A DNA stretch of 64,000 bases from NCBI GenBank assembly GCA_033026295.1, contig CM065185.1, positions 7,688,001 through 7,752,000 of the forward strand, in the 5' to 3' direction. How positions within the stretch are numbered: position 1 is the stretch's first letter; each line of letters opens with the position of its first letter. Positions 44,924 to 58,799 of this stretch are shown here, one piece after another. A model generated the notes under the pieces. That model saw nothing but the letters and a program-made list of their open reading frames with translations, did not search any database and was not told the origin of the DNA. This stretch comes from Channa striata. Taxonomy: Eukaryota > Chordata > Actinopteri > Anabantiformes > Channidae. The translations under genes were made by a program, and so were the position numbers.

Positions 44924-47900
44924 CGTACAGAGTGGAACAGCCCAAGATACTTGTTAGGCCCTCTGAGGAAACACAAAGGGGGTGGGGGGTACATGAGAGA
45001 GTAACACAAGTTTGCTGAGTAGAAGTGAACACACACTGGCTCAGGATGTGCGGGTAATATTATTGTATTGTCTCGCTTTATCTGTGCGTAACAAGGGAAG
45101 CGAACTCCCTGTAGTTGTGAGGTATGTACACTGTACACTGACACTGTTGTCATGTACATCTAAGTGCAATATGCTCAGTGATTTTCGTGTGTGTACACAT
45201 TGCTCCTGTGCTAGTGAATCAGGCTTGTTTTGTCAACAAGAGAGTTTTGTTCAGGGGTGGGTACAGTAATTGTGAGTCCTTGAGGGCAACTGCCCTGCTA
45301 GATTGTTCCCTTCCCTGCCCACTGCTTACACGGACCAGGTGTGTTCATTCACGCAGAAGCTGTAAGATACCAATTCACTTTGTCTTCCCACACTCCACCC
45401 CTGTCTGTGTTGGTATCTTCTAGCTTCTTGGGAAGAAGTTGCCTTGTATCCGCTTTAAGTTGAGACTTTCACATGCAGTGAAGGTTGATGCTTATTAGCT
45501 ATTGAGTTTTAAGATGCGTTTGATATAGGAATAGTAAAATATGGCCTCTTAAGATTGTTGTGAGTAACTTTTAATGAAATATACCAAAGGTAAACATGGG
45601 AACTTGTGTCAGGTTATGTGATTTAAAATGATGTTAGTGAACCTAAGCACAAAAGGCAGTAATTCTTGTAAAGCACACAGACGTAAAGCACGACATTGGT
45701 ACTGCTACTAAATAGGTTTGAGTTGAAAATAAGGAAACTGATTTGAATCCAGTGAAGCTCCTGAAGATGGACTTACCAGACTTTTATTTCTAATTTAGCT
45801 ACTGCAGTGAGTGTTTATGCCCCGGTGCCAACATGTATGATTTATAAAAAGTGCCCAAATTATTTTGTTTTTACTGCAGTCATCTCATGGGCTTTTTAAA
45901 ATATTGTTAATTGTGACAAATTAGTTTTGTGGTTTGACATATCAGTACAGGTTATTAAATGGATGCTACTCAGAAAATGTGTGTACTAGCTAAAAATTAA
46001 AAGTTCAGTTTAACCATGTACTCACGTGCAGCAGTTGGACAAGTAATTTTTCAAAGAGGAGGGCATAAAAGGTGTTTGAATTTAAACACGTACAGTGTAA
46101 ATGTAATTTAAGACAACAGACCTTCAAAGAACACCACCTTTGTGAAGTTTACAATGTTCCTTTTCTGTTCACACTGTGGTAGCCTTTGCTTTAAATCTGT
46201 AGTCGTTATTTAATTATGTTGTTTTTGGTTACAATATAGTGACAGCTGTTTGTAATTGTGTCACTATCATGTAATGAATACACACAGTCACACTATTCAA
46301 ATGTTGTCTTCCGTTTGCTGTCAGTATGGCAGCTGCAGGATCTATCTTCATGACTTTCTGCCGTTCGTGCCTGTTTTGTTTGAAACATGGCATGACTGGT
46401 TAATATTCTCCCATTGAAATAATATCTTCTAACTGGCTGGAACTCATAATGTAGAGCTGAAGCAGTATTTGTTAATAGATTCACTTGACTAGAAATATGC
46501 AAACCCTTTACAACAGTTGTTTGTTACAGGCATAATTTAGTGTGTTTTATTTTTCTCAGTATTACACTTTACCTCAGTGAATAATTAGATGTTCTTAGAA
46601 TGGTCACATATCTGTGTGTTGTGTGGAGTGCTGTCATAAGTGGAACTTTGTGCTCCGTTTTCATTTGACCTTGTGAGTCTGCTTCAACAGCATTGATGCA
46701 GACGTACAGTTACTGGACAGTGTAGCTTCTATAGTTAGATCCCAAATATAAGAAGGTTAAGTGAGTGAGCAACAAATTGCAGAGCCAAGTAGAGCAGATG
46801 TCAGCTAAGTGTCTGCTTTAACAAGTTAAATCAGGATGTCGGTGGGTTATGATAAATTGCGTTTGGTTTTTTCACTTTGCAAGGCTATTATTACTGGAAT
46901 CACAGATTCATGTTAATTATTTGGATTACCACAGGACACCTGCTTGTAAGAGTTCCTGGAGCCCATTTTGAAACCTTAAATCTTGTGAATGGTTTTTGCA
47001 TTTCGCTGTTATAGATTTGTTTTTCATTAAGCAATTCATTTTTTAGTGATTGTTTTAGCATTAGGGGTGAGTATATTTTAATAATAGTGCTGATGTGATA
47101 CTAAAGTAAATAACAAAAAAATTTAAAGAGGCCAACATTCTCATATAATAAAGTGTATAAACAAAGATGCACAAAAACCTTGGGCAAATATAATAGTTGT
47201 AAAGTTGGCACAATTATGATTTAAGTATGAACGTTTGAACATTTGATAGAATTATTGAAAAAGTTTATAAATTGGAGGGACATGGTTTCTGTACTTTTTA
47301 GTCCTTTTCAAAAGGCTCTGAGACTTCATCCTATCCCTGTTCAGTAGATTGCACCACAGTGGACTGCCATTTATTAAAATCATAAGCCTCCTTTAATCTG
47401 CTTCTGTCTGACCATCTTTCTCTCATTCTTCTTTCATGTCTGCTAATAAATTATGTGATTGTTTCCATCCGTTGTTTAGTGATGTTGGAGAAATGTAGCG
47501 TCCCGGCAACTTAACCCGACTTTATTCTTATCAGCAACAGTAGAAAGCTGCAGTGCGCTGGGGTCAGTAAAAGTCATTTGTTATCTTAAACCCCTTGCGT
47601 TAGGCAGCAGGAATAAAATATGTATAACTAAGTTTAGATGCTTGAGATCTGCACGTCCTGAGCTAAAATTAGACAAAGTACTTAATGGTTCAAAGTGTGC
47701 AGGAACTGGAAGCTTAATAAACGGTAGTTACTGACTCTTTAAGTGCCTAGCAAGGAATAGTGGCGTGTCACTATGACTGAGCTACGTCTGCTAACCACTT
47801 TGAAGGCTGTTTTTGTTTTCAAGCCTTGCTTCGGTCTTGAAGTATGAATAGTTAAAAATATGCTGATGGTTTGAAGTTTGACTATTGTTAGACTGCTGTG

Positions 47901-48580
47901 ACTGAATGTATTACCAGGTTTTATGTGAATTTTATAATCTTATAAAACTGCCTTTTAGAATATTAATGCCTAAGGTCAGATAAATGATCTTTGCCTCCCT
48001 GTCAGGCTCAACCATTTACTTCGAAACAGTTTAGGGCTAGTTTAAGGAATGTAGGATGACTTAAAACTACATCTGATGTTTTCCCTCAGAAGAGCAAAGC
48101 ATTCCAGTTTTACTGTTTCACTAGTCATCTACCTGTAGGTCACAGAAGAGGGTTAAATATGTGATGAAATAGGGAGAGTCAAGAAATCCCAGACAATCAT
48201 GTAATGCCAAAATATGTTTCTTTTAAAAGCAAAGTATAATTTTCAACTGTAGCTTAATGAACACTACAGACTGATAAACGTAATTTGTTTACTCTGATAA
48301 AAGCAAATTGAATTGTTTAAACCCAGTTTGTGGGTAATCCTGGACGTGCAGACACAGTGCTAATGTATTTGCATGTTATAACATCATCTTATCTTTGTTT
48401 CTGTGTAACAGTGATATGACAGCTGTTTACTTAACCTCAGTAATTTGTGCCAACTGAATGTAAACATACTTACTAATATCACACCCTGTGTCCAGTCTGT
48501 TGACGGTAAGGTGTAGCTTATATGTAAGTTTTGTTGAAGTATCAAAATATCAAATAAACCTGGATGTTGCCAACAGGTTG
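44924..48580 (+). other. slc25a42: Probable long 3'UTR of slc25a42
   Basis: The 3.6 kb after the stop codon contain no recognisable exon or transposon and end at AATAAA (48553-48558), with another AATAAA near 48656 and an internal one near 47447. The continuous UTR-like texture suggests alternative 3' ends; length is inferred, not shown. Confidence 0.45.
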
Positions 48581-48716
48581 ATTTTTGATTGTTATTTCAC
48601 TTTTTTTAGTGTTTCTGACAAAATGTGTGTTTGTGTTTGGAGTTATGATAAATTAAATAAAACCTAAAAAATGTGTTTTCAAGAACAATAGACGGAACAT
48701 TGTGTTTTGAGATAAT

Positions 48717-48792
48717 ATGTGTGTGTGTATATGTAATGTGTGTGTGTGTGTGTGTGTGCGCGTGCGTATATAATATATATATTATATATATG
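48717..48792. repeat. (GT)n microsatellite and AT palindrome
   Basis: Interrupted (GT)n to about 48767, followed by the self-complementary ATATATTATATATAT-type stretch at about 48768-48791. Low-complexity, possibly cruciform-prone. Confidence 0.9.
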
Positions 48793-49066
48793 CTTTTTTT
48801 CAACTTTCACCTATTTATGTCATTGTTATCTCTTGTGATATACATTGTCTAACAAATAAATATCCCAAAAAATGAAAAAAGATCTAAAATGCTATATTCC
48901 TATTATGCTAAATTTCAAATGCAGGATTTACAGTTGGCATTTGTTTACTTATTCAAAATTCATAAACATTTTTTAGTGCTCTGTGTGTTCACTGATGTCC
49001 TTTTCGGCCCTGGTTCATGGGCCTTGTGTGTTTCAAAAGACGACACGTTGTGTGTCCGTGCAGCGG

Positions 49067-49178
49067 CCACTGGAGGACGCTCCATCCCCAACAATGAGTG
49101 AAGTCGTCCCGCTGTAGTTCCGCTGCGGGCCGATAGGTGGCGCTGCAGCACGCCTGTGGTGGCCGAGAGCAGAGGGTG
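49067..49178 (+). promoter_or_regulatory. Three CTCF-like motifs in a short GC-rich island
   Basis: In an otherwise AT-rich tract, three words in the same orientation resemble the CTCF core CCACYAGRKGGCGC: CCACTGGAGGACGC (49067-49080), CCGATAGGTGGCGC (49130-49143, the best, two mismatches) and CGAGAGCAGAGGGTG (49164-49178, weaker). They sit between the slc25a42 3' end and the gene desert, where a boundary would be useful. Binding is inference. Confidence 0.4.
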
Positions 49179-49260
49179 AGCTGGGTCAGACGGAGCTGCG
49201 AGCTGCCTCAGGCCGTGAAGGCGCTTTGAACTTGACCTTGAACGCAACACAACCATACAT

Positions 49261-50600
49261 GAACCAGAAGAAGAAACTGATCAGACTGAGAACGGTTCCC
49301 ATTAATTCAAATGAATCACGGTAATGAAATCAAATGATGTCAGAGGTCTGATATACATGTGGTTACGCTTTTTTAAAAGAACAATAATCCATATTTTATT
49401 CCAAGAACCTAGAGTGACTGTCTATATTCATGCAGTGACTGTGCATTAATGTAGTTTTCCTGCTTTAGCCAGACTGGAAGCTGCGACCAGATTCTTTGTG
49501 CTAAGATTTCTGGGAATGTGGGAATAAAAAGCACTGGAAGAAAGGAGCTATAGGGAAGATAGTGGACTAATTAGAGGGTGAAGGAGGGAGGGATAGACAG
49601 AGGCTGTCAGTGGATGTGGTTGCTATAGATACTTGGCATGACGCCAGGTGAAGGCAGAGTCAATTTGCATTTATTCAGATGATGGCTGCCCCCCCCTTAT
49701 GAACTAAAAGCAGCAAAACTACTGTCTTCCATTTTTCCTACTCAAATGTGTTCTTACCAGCCTAATTTCCTCCTCATACCAGTTCTTAATTTTACTGCAT
49801 TTTCAAATATATAACATTAACATAAAAGTACATGTAATAGATCTTACGCTGTTTATATTTGATGCTGCTAAAAGGCACGCTTTATTCTTTGTTAGAAAAT
49901 AATCCAGCTTTTAAGTCGTTAGAGAATTTTTGTTTTTGAAGTTAAAAGCCTGTAATGGCTGTTCCTTTGAAATATGTTTTTTTTTAAACTCCCAGTTTCG
50001 CCTTTTTTTTTACACACATAAAGAATACAGTTTTGCAACCATATTGTAGCTAATCTAGGCCTATAGACAGTTATATGTAGGCCGGAATGTATTTCTTATG
50101 TTAGGCTTTAAAAATAAAAGGCAGCATTTAGATTTAAAATTAAAACTCAAGTAAAAAAAATAGATAAATGAAGCAGCACTTTTTAGAACTTGGATTGGAC
50201 AACAAATAAATGACCTATCGTTGTGCACTATGCCCTGTAATAAACTGGTATTACACATGTGGATTAAGACAATTATTTTCTGAATTTGTAATAATTTGGC
50301 TCTTTTCTAAAGCATTTATTTAATTTTGCCAAAATTAAAAACAAAGTAACTCTTCATACAAAAAGTAGTTACTATAAAAAGGAAAACTCAAATAAAACAA
50401 ATATAAAAAGGTAACCTCATCACTTCTTTCTTTGTGTAACAGCAAATTTATTTAAGTAAATAAAAATGTCTCGTTTTTGTAATTTCTACCACTAAGTCAC
50501 ATGTGTAAAGCTGAAGTAACTTAACTTTCTCAAAATGATACAGTTTACAAAAGTGTCAAGTTTTCACCTTTTACTGAAATATATGTATTAAAAGAATTGA
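49261..50600. other. Non-coding AT-rich sequence
   Basis: No gene, transposon or clear motif cluster recognised. Confidence 0.5.
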
Positions 50601-50626
50601 ACAAATTCATCATCAAACTAAATGTC

Positions 50627-51121
50627 TTTATTGACCACACAAACAGCATAATTATTTATACACAAAGTTTTACACCAACTCAAATGCTGAAAATAACATA
50701 ATTTTAAACAGATTCATCTTTAACATTTGACACTGAGTATCATGGGTATCACTTTGATTGAATCATTATTAATTGTCTTTACATTACAGATTCCATACAA
50801 CATGATCAAACAGGTAAACATAGAGGGAATGAATATTTAATAATAACAAAATGCAGACACCACTTAGAAAAACAAAACATTTGTTTCAATCAATATATAT
50901 TTAAATAAATGTTTTAACCTAAAATCATGTGTGGCAAAGCTGGTGGAAAAGGTTTTCTGTATGTCTCTGTGTTGGTGTTTTTGTGGATTTTAGTTCAGAT
51001 TTCATGGTTCACTTCTGTGTTAATAGCAGAAAATTGTTCAATTTGTCCAGTTCAATCTAAACGCTCTTTTTTCAGGGAAATGTTCTTCTGCCAATCAGTA
51101 ATTTTCCTTTGTAACATCATC
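50627..51121 (-). other. Possible minus-strand terminal exon with polyadenylation signal
   Basis: A strong acceptor (T/C tract, then TTTTTTTTGCAG) at 51122 precedes an open frame ending KNISLKKERLD and a stop at 51052. An AATAAA follows on the same strand at 50627-50632, about 420 nt further on. I do not recognise the peptide, and no upstream exon was found inside the window. It may be the last exon of a gene or lncRNA that starts beyond the right edge, or chance. Confidence 0.2.
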
Positions 51122-51276
51122 CTGCAAAAAAAAGAAAGATGGAGGAAATTAGAGACAGAACCAGAACATGGAGTAAAATTGTCATGTTCTTGCAGACAGA
51201 ATAATAACAGTGACAGTGACATCACCTTGGTTACGTGTGAGTTTAAATACTGAACAGTCATGTCTACGTACGTCAC

Positions 51277-52490
51277 AACGCTGACACAGCAGAAGAAAGA
51301 CCCTCATCGTGACTATCAATATCGGCTGTGTCTGAATCTATACTCATGCCCCTCTGACCTAAAGTCTGGGCTTCAAGTTTGGACAGTTACAGTGAGACCC
51401 CACAATTATGCTCTGATACATAATTACACACACCCAAAATTCGGACATACCTCTCCTGTCTGGTTTTGCAGAGTGATGACTGAACAAAATAAGGATCCAT
51501 GTGGCAACAATAATGCATTTAATCCTAATTTGTCCAGACTTTAACCATAACCATTAATAACACATGAAAAGGCAACTGACCCACATTTCATAGAATCCTA
51601 AACCCCTAAATGAAAGGTGTAAAATGAGTCGTTTTTCTAATAATGTGCCAACAATGGCAACAAACGCTGATGAACAGTGTAAAATCAAGGTGTGTGTGTG
51701 GGTTCTGAGGAGGAGATGTTAGTTATGATTGAGGAGATCGCAGCTAGACTGGAGTCTCGGAGCAGACAGTGGTTCAGGCAATTGTGAGGGGCCTTCCCGA
51801 GCCTGTAGGGCTCTCCAGGGCTCTTGTCCTGCCCACGCTGTTCCAACAACAAGCTAATGTATGCAGAGGGGAGCTCACTGGCCTGTCTCCGCACAGCACA
51901 CTGCAAACAACTGCTCCGTGTAAAATTGTTAAGTTGAAATTCTTACTTTTATACAAGCAGGAGCAAGGGGGGTAGAGGTTAGAGCTTTACCGTGATTATT
52001 GTGACCGTTGTAGCAGTGTATGAATAGTATATATGGGAGGTCAGAGGACATGGATACACCATTTCCAAACACAGCTTATTTTAGCATTTAATTTTAGATT
52101 TTAATTACTGTAAAATAATTCAACAATAACTGTAGGAGTTTTAATATATTTGTGAAAAGCAGACACCCTCTTCCACATAAATGAATCTATGTTGTTCTTG
52201 ATTTCCACTTTCTCTCTCTCTCTCTCACACATACACACATACACTTACCCCCATCAAAAACAATTTAATAAATATCATGTTATTTTGTGTAACTGTATCC
52301 AAACTGATCTATAACTGAAAACAAGTTGTGCAACATTTTTTTAGATTTCGATTTCCTTGATCCTCCAAAATGAATTTATCAGCGCTACAGATATGAGACT
52401 TAAGACTTTAATTAGATTTACTTGAGATTTGATTCCTACATATTTTTACATTAATGCTAAAAACATTCAAGTCTAGACTGGTTAGCACTG
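51277..52490. other. Non-coding; GC-richer block at about 51.7-51.95 kb
   Basis: The stretch 51720-51930 is GC-richer than its flanks and non-repetitive, so it may be a conserved element. Otherwise AT-rich with (TC)n/(CA)n near 52.21-52.24 kb. No exon recognised. Confidence 0.3.
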
Positions 52491-52494
52491 CTCA

Positions 52495-52757
52495 AAGTTA
52501 ATATGGTTGCTGCTTTGCGTCTCAGAACGACTGTAGCCTTTCTGTGTGATGGTACATGTTTTCCCTGTGGGTTTCCTCACACAGTCCAAAGACATGCATG
52601 TTCGGTTAACTGCTGACTCTAAATTGCCCATAGTTGTGACTGTGAGAGTGAATGTCTCTCTGTGCCGGCCCTGAGACAGACTGGCGACCCGTCCAAGGTG
52701 GACCTCGCCTCTTGCCCTATGACAACTGTGGGCTCCAGCCCCCCATGACCCTACCTG
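52495..52757 (+). mobile_element. RTE/Expander-like non-LTR retrotransposon 3' fragment
   Basis: The words CACAGTCCAAAGACATGCATG, TGACTCTAAATTGCCCATAG, CAGACTGGCGACC and GGCTCCAGCCCCC follow the order of a very common fish dispersed repeat, usually attributed to RTE/Expander-type LINE 3' ends. Truncated at both ends and non-coding. Family name from memory; the repeat itself is clear. Confidence 0.65.
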
Positions 52758-53238
52758 AAATTCAAGTCTACTGACTATCCGATAATAGTCAAACCAGCAC
52801 AGATGTTGCCTCTGCTAACGTCTCCAACAAACAGAACACAGAGTCCAGCAAAACGCGGTAAATCTTTTTCTACAAATCAAGAAGGCAGAACTGAGCGAGT
52901 GTGTTTGTGTTTCTGTGAGAGAGAGTCAAAGAGTAGCAAAAGCAAGAGATGTGTAAGTAGATGTAAAAAAGACCAGAATTTGTGTCCATGAAGGTGGCAT
53001 GTGGCGAGGCCAATCAAACTCTTTCCCTCCACTTCCCTGCTTTCAGTCCCCCTCCCCATTATACACACACTCTTATGCTGACATTGTGTCTGTCCAACAA
53101 AGACGTCCCCACAGCCCCCTCATTATAAATACATGTCATTGGATCACAGCTCGTCTGAATCCCTGAGTCTGCTGCGCTCTAAGTGGCCGTGACTGAGCCC
53201 TGAATGGGTGGCCGAGGGACAGCTACACCAACAGAGCC

Positions 53239-53241
<3 letters not shown>

Positions 53242-53270
<29 letters not shown>
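53242..53270. repeat. (TG)n microsatellite
   Basis: Uninterrupted TG dinucleotides. Confidence 0.95.
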
Positions 53271-53272
<2 letters not shown>

Positions 53273-54948
53273 ACAGACAACCACAGGCCACAGCCTATGG
53301 GAATGAAAGCTTCACAGCAGGACAAGGTCAGAGGTTAGGCTGTCTGTTACATGCACATGTACACACTCATGCACACAAATTTTATTGTATATTTAAGACT
53401 GTTTATACAGTAACTAAGAAGTGATGCAGAAAAAAGAAGGATAAAATTCTAATGTATGTGAAGTTGAATTTAATTATGAAGTGAACAGTTAACGGCTGCA
53501 TGTGTGACAGAAATTTGCTTTCAGTCTGGGCCAATATATTTCCCACTGCCTCAACAACAAAGCTGCATGAATCTAGTCCTGGCTCACTTAGAAGGAGGGA
53601 GCAAGGTGTGCATGTGTGTACATATATTTGTGTGTGTGTTTTAAAAAAGCTCATCCTATCTCATTTTGCAGAGGAAATGTGAAAGTGTCTCTATCCCTCT
53701 GGAACCACAAACCAGGCCACAGCGTTGTACTCTCATTCCTTCTTCCCTGTCAGCCTCTCTCTCTCTTTCACTATCAAGGCTTCCTGAGAAAAACTTGCAT
53801 TTGTTCCTAGGTATAACAAAGTTTTCCTCACTCTACTTTCGCTCGAGTTTTAAAACCTAAGAGATATGACCCAGACTCGACTGGAAATCAATAATTAAGG
53901 AGTAACTAATCACCGGCACTTAGTTCCCTTTCATTTAGTCTTGAGTAGACAAAATAATATGATACATAAAGAAAGAACTCCATTGTGAACGTGAAAGGCA
54001 AGTGCTGATTGTCGAGTGTCTGATGCGCACTGGATGCATTAATGCAACAATAAGCAGAGGAAGCGATGGTGGTTAGCCATGCTAATCACCTCTGCTAGTC
54101 TGCCACCTTCCAGCACCTTTGCTTACATGTGTCCCCCCTCCAGTTGAGGACCCTGAATAGCTGCCTGCACACACTGCCTGATGGGAAACAGAGTGCGATT
54201 GGCAAGGGTTTAGAAATGTATTCAAATAATGTCTAGTTTATTAACAGAGATGCTGTAAGCACCGTATCTGTTTTAATGAAAGCAAAGTTGTTGTTTTTTT
54301 ACCGAATACCTCTACTTCAATGATAGATGGTCAAGTAGTAGCCTGCATAAATTGTGCTTTTTTTGTTGATGCAATATTTTTTTGTCAAGACTCGCTCTTC
54401 TAAAACATGAGGTTAAACTAAAATCTCTTTTCATCTTCGTCCTCAGTTATTCACCCCACACTGTGAGCTCAGTTGGTTTTCAGGAGCCACTGTAAATTTG
54501 CTGAGTAAATGGAATACATTTATGATCAGCTCGTAATGAAAATATATTTGTTTGTATGTTACTGTTTAAGAAGGCAATTAATTATAAGCTTATATGCAAA
54601 TTCAGTAATGAGGAGAATTTTCAAAAGGTTCTCTTAAGTAACATAAATTAAAGCATTAAGAGAATAAATCTGCCGCAGAGTCCTGAGCAACATATTGGCC
54701 TTTACTGAATATCCACTTCTGTGAGAGATCTGAGACAGACAGGAATAAAGCGGACTGAAAGAAAAAACACAATGAGATAAAAAAATTGTGAAATAGAGAA
54801 TAATGGAAAGCATGTGAGAGAAAATGTGAGAACGAGGGACAAAGAGAGTGTGAGAGAGATGTGAGTCTCAATAAAGTGTCAATGCTAGGCTTCCTTTAGG
54901 CATGAGTGAGAAACTATGAGGCCTGGTGGTGTGTGAATGGTTTGTGAA

Positions 54949-54955
54949 TGCACAC

Positions 54956-54995
<40 letters not shown>
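54949..54995. repeat. (CA)n microsatellite
   Basis: About 22 CA units with one ACG interruption. Confidence 0.95.
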
Positions 54996-54997
<2 letters not shown>

Positions 54998-57900
54998 CAC
55001 TAAGTCAGAGCCTGTGCCAGTGAGACAGGTCTATGGGTCTATTGATGGGACTGGGAGGGAGCTGTCCCTTTCTGTAGAGCTAATGAAGCCTGCACCCACA
55101 GGCATAAAGGAGTAGGGAGAGTTAGCACTGCGCTCCTTCACCCATTCACTCACTTCCTTCCTTCGCACGGCTGCTGGTGAGGTAATACTTTCTCTTTTAA
55201 AGCGATACCATAAGTAATGCACCTTTAAGTATGCAGCTCTTTGCAACACTACACTTTAGAAATTACCGCAATGCTCCAATAAACTAGATACAGTTGACTG
55301 AATAGAAACAAAAGTATGAAATATAAGGCTAGCATTATCATATATTTTTCATCTAGTCAGAATCACCTATAAAAAGACCAAAACTGTAAATGTGTGGCCT
55401 GTAGTAAGCTCAATATCAGTGAAATGTCTCACAAACATAAATACATATATTTTTTTCAAAGTAAATTCCTGAAACAGCTGTAGGCTTGAGAAAATCTTTT
55501 TTAAACATGAAAGCAGGGCAGTTATTAATGACTATTTCCAGCTGCTGATGAATACATTTTTGGTGCTCTAGTAAGTATTTACAGTAGCGGATAGCGAATG
55601 GACTCCAAATAAACCAAAGTGCCAATGTTTCATGGTAATGAAGGAACCTGTCACTGTGCAGCACTGTGGCTCACTCAAATGATATTAAATTGTTTTCGGA
55701 CAGCAAACTGTGTACAATAAGTTATTTCAAACAATACTTGTTGGGTCATTAATTCAAAGTAAAGTTAGGTTAAAGGATACTTTCTAAATCTACACTTAAT
55801 GCAATGTAATCTCTAAAATGGTAAAAGACAGTTTCTACAGAATCATTAGAAATAACAATATAGATTAATATCTCTATAAATTAATACCTAGCATGTGGCA
55901 AAATTGATTTATTTTTATTATTAATGTTTATTTAAGCAATGCAATCTCAAAAGATAATATGGAAAATAAATGTATTATACATTTTCAAGATTGTCTATGT
56001 TTTTAAAGATGTCACTCGTCCACACTATAGATTAGAAAGCACACATAGAAGTCTGTTTGAAGATGAGAGTACAAAAAACCTTAACTGCTCAGAAAAACTA
56101 AGACTTGTGGTAAAGTATGGGCTTTAATCTGAATTTTGACAAAGCAAACTACACATTTTTAGGTTAAAGAACATTCCATATCAAGACAATTGCCCAATAT
56201 TAAGTTTACCGCAGCAACAGAACAATTACAAAATTATTTTATCATGCAGACCTTTATCAGCGCAAATGATAAATTGTAGGTTTTGGATTTTTTACAGTAT
56301 TGCTGATTATATTTTTCAGCTTGATTTGTCAGAAATCACAGTCCCTAAATGTCTAAATCCATCATCTCTAAACTCTTGACAATTTTATTCTTGGTGGAAA
56401 TATGGAGTCCTAGTACAAAGCTGCCATCAGTCTAGAAAGAAACAAAGATAGGCACCACACTAGAGAGCCCGAAACCAATGTGTCACTCAGAGAAGAAATG
56501 TCACAGAAAGGAGAGAAGTTGGGAGAAAAAGCTTCTAGACAACACAATCACATTTTCAGCAGGGGTGGTCTGACTTTAGGCTGCCTGTCTATATGTCTGT
56601 CTGCTACTATGCTGCAACTGCAATGATGATGAAGGAGCTCTTGTCCAAGTCTACACCCAGTCTAATCCCCTCTGAACAACTAGACTAAGCCAACAATAGA
56701 CAGCAGCCCTTATCAAACAGCTTGGCAACTTCATTAGCATCCTACAAGACCCAGACGACAACCAAAGTGGCCTACACACACACACACACAGACTCATGAG
56801 CCAGACAACCCCTTCACTGGCCTTGACCCATGAACCCTAGGGTCCTCTTTCACCTGCTACAACAGCATTCAGGCTATCAAGTCTGTCTCGCCAGCCCCAA
56901 CTGTTCTGCATATGTTTTCCTTATATTCCCACGCTCCAAGCCCAGACCTCCAGTGCTGGACACGCTCACATTTTCAACACACCAGTGTTGATGCAGGACA
57001 TTAAGGATCTGCATTGTGTTGTTGTCTGGCTGTCTGACTTTTTTGGGGGGGCCTCAGGTTGGCCCTTCCATCTTCACGTTTCATCTTTTCAGTGGAGTTG
57101 ATGCTTCTTCTCCATAAACTCATCTATAAATATTCAGTGAGCCCATGTTTGACTGGTGCACAAATAAAGCAGAACACAGGTAGCATTGTTTCTAATAACA
57201 TATTTTAATTCCTATTTTTGTGCTTTACAATGTGGTATTTTTGCAAAATGTCTGTGTCTTTGTCATTATGAAACAAGGCTGTCATGTCATTTCCCATCAT
57301 CCCACTGTCCTATGCTCACCGGCCTTTAATTTCTTTCCACTGAAGCTCTGTTGTTGATTCTCTTTTCCCCAGCACATCAAGGGTAAACTCATGACTCGCC
57401 TTTTCTTCCTCTTCCTGAATCTTTACCACTTGCTACTGGCTGCAGGCAGCTTGCCTTCCCCTCATTGGCTAGAGAGATGGACAGAAACAGTGATGCGACT
57501 AACATGAGGCTAGTAGGAGTGTTTAAGTGTTATTGCGAGAAATGGGGTAGAGTGCGTTCTTGCTCTCTGAGAGATAATGTGTCTCTCAGTTATGGAAGGT
57601 ACAACACTCCACGGGCTTTGGCTCAGATCATGCCAGGGAGCCCATAAGAGGCGTGCAAAAAACTGTGACTGAATCTTCCCCACTGCACAGCATATGGATG
57701 CCCTCATCAACCTATGCAAATGGCCAAGACACATGTTCACGAATGCAGACAAACTACCCCCCCCCACACACACACACACCCACATACACCAGCACCTCAT
57801 TAATGGATCCTCCTAAAACCAGACACCCCCCTTCAGATAATAACCTCTCCACTAATACCCCCCACTCCATCTTTCCCTCCTAAACGACCCCCACCCCACA

Positions 57901-58799
57901 GTCTAGACCCTGCAACCCTCTTACTCTCTCAAACCAGACACCCCAAAATATAACCAACCCTCCCACCCCCTTTCCTCTTACTCCCCCTCCCTCCCTCTCT
58001 CCTCTCCTCGGCTCCCACGACCAGCAGACAGACCCTATGATTCGCGTGACCGCCATTTTGCTGCCCACAGTAGACCTAACTGTACGGCACAGCAGCTGCC
58101 TTGATGGGCGAATGCTAATACGAATGCTGCATTGTTACTCAGCTGCTCAGATGACTCTCATGCCATGAATTAACGCCCCGTTCAATCAAATGCTCAATCA
58201 AATGCAACCACTAAGTGACGCACTGTCGAAATGCAGAAACCTAAGATATTCATTTATACAATGCTTCAGTCCCTTCACTACATAAACAGCTCCAAACATC
58301 GTTGTACCAACTTATTAGATCAGACACGGTGACTATTTTTTCATTTTATGCAAGGTGCTATTCAAAGGTCTCAGGCAGATGAAAAGCTGTTCTGTTGCTT
58401 CTCATTTTCGTCGAACTGGTTTGTTCTTAGGAAACAGCGTTATGATACTTCAAAGTGTTCTTCAGGCAGCAATTTTTGTGATGTCGCCTATTTATACGTT
58501 TCATATGCAGTCCTTTTCTAGCAAAATCAGTCACCCTATGATTTGTTCAGTGCCATGGTAACCAGACACCCATGTGCATGAAAATGAGACTATTATGGTC
58601 TGTCTGTCTGGAGTTTGTTGGGCCTATGGATCCCTTCTTAATTAGAGTCTGTGTGCATGTCTGAGCTCTGTTTGCTTAATGCTTTCATCTGTGCATTATG
58701 TATGTCTGTATGTAAAAAACGCTGTGAGTGTGCATGCGTGACAGAGCGCTCTCTGATTAAAAAAAAAAAACCTTTGCTTAATCTTTTGTACAGTGTCAC

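Larger units (their letters stand above)
52758..58795. other. Gene desert, left part
   Basis: No exon could be supported. It alternates AT-rich filler with short GC-richer, non-repetitive blocks that look like conserved non-coding elements: about 53110-53240, 54040-54200, 56560-56780 (with CTTATCAAACAGCTTGGCAA) and 58060-58200. A C-rich low-complexity tract lies at 57740-58010. ORFs here are short and repeat-like. Confidence 0.4.

Noticed and set aside
51290..51365. Minus-strand frame ending in a possible PDZ-type SAL C-terminus
   Set aside because: Only about 25 codons; no recognised family or upstream exon.
57740..58010. C-rich tract with long minus-strand G-rich ORF
   Set aside because: Low-complexity composition explains the frame; a G-quadruplex role is possible but no regular G-run spacing stands out.
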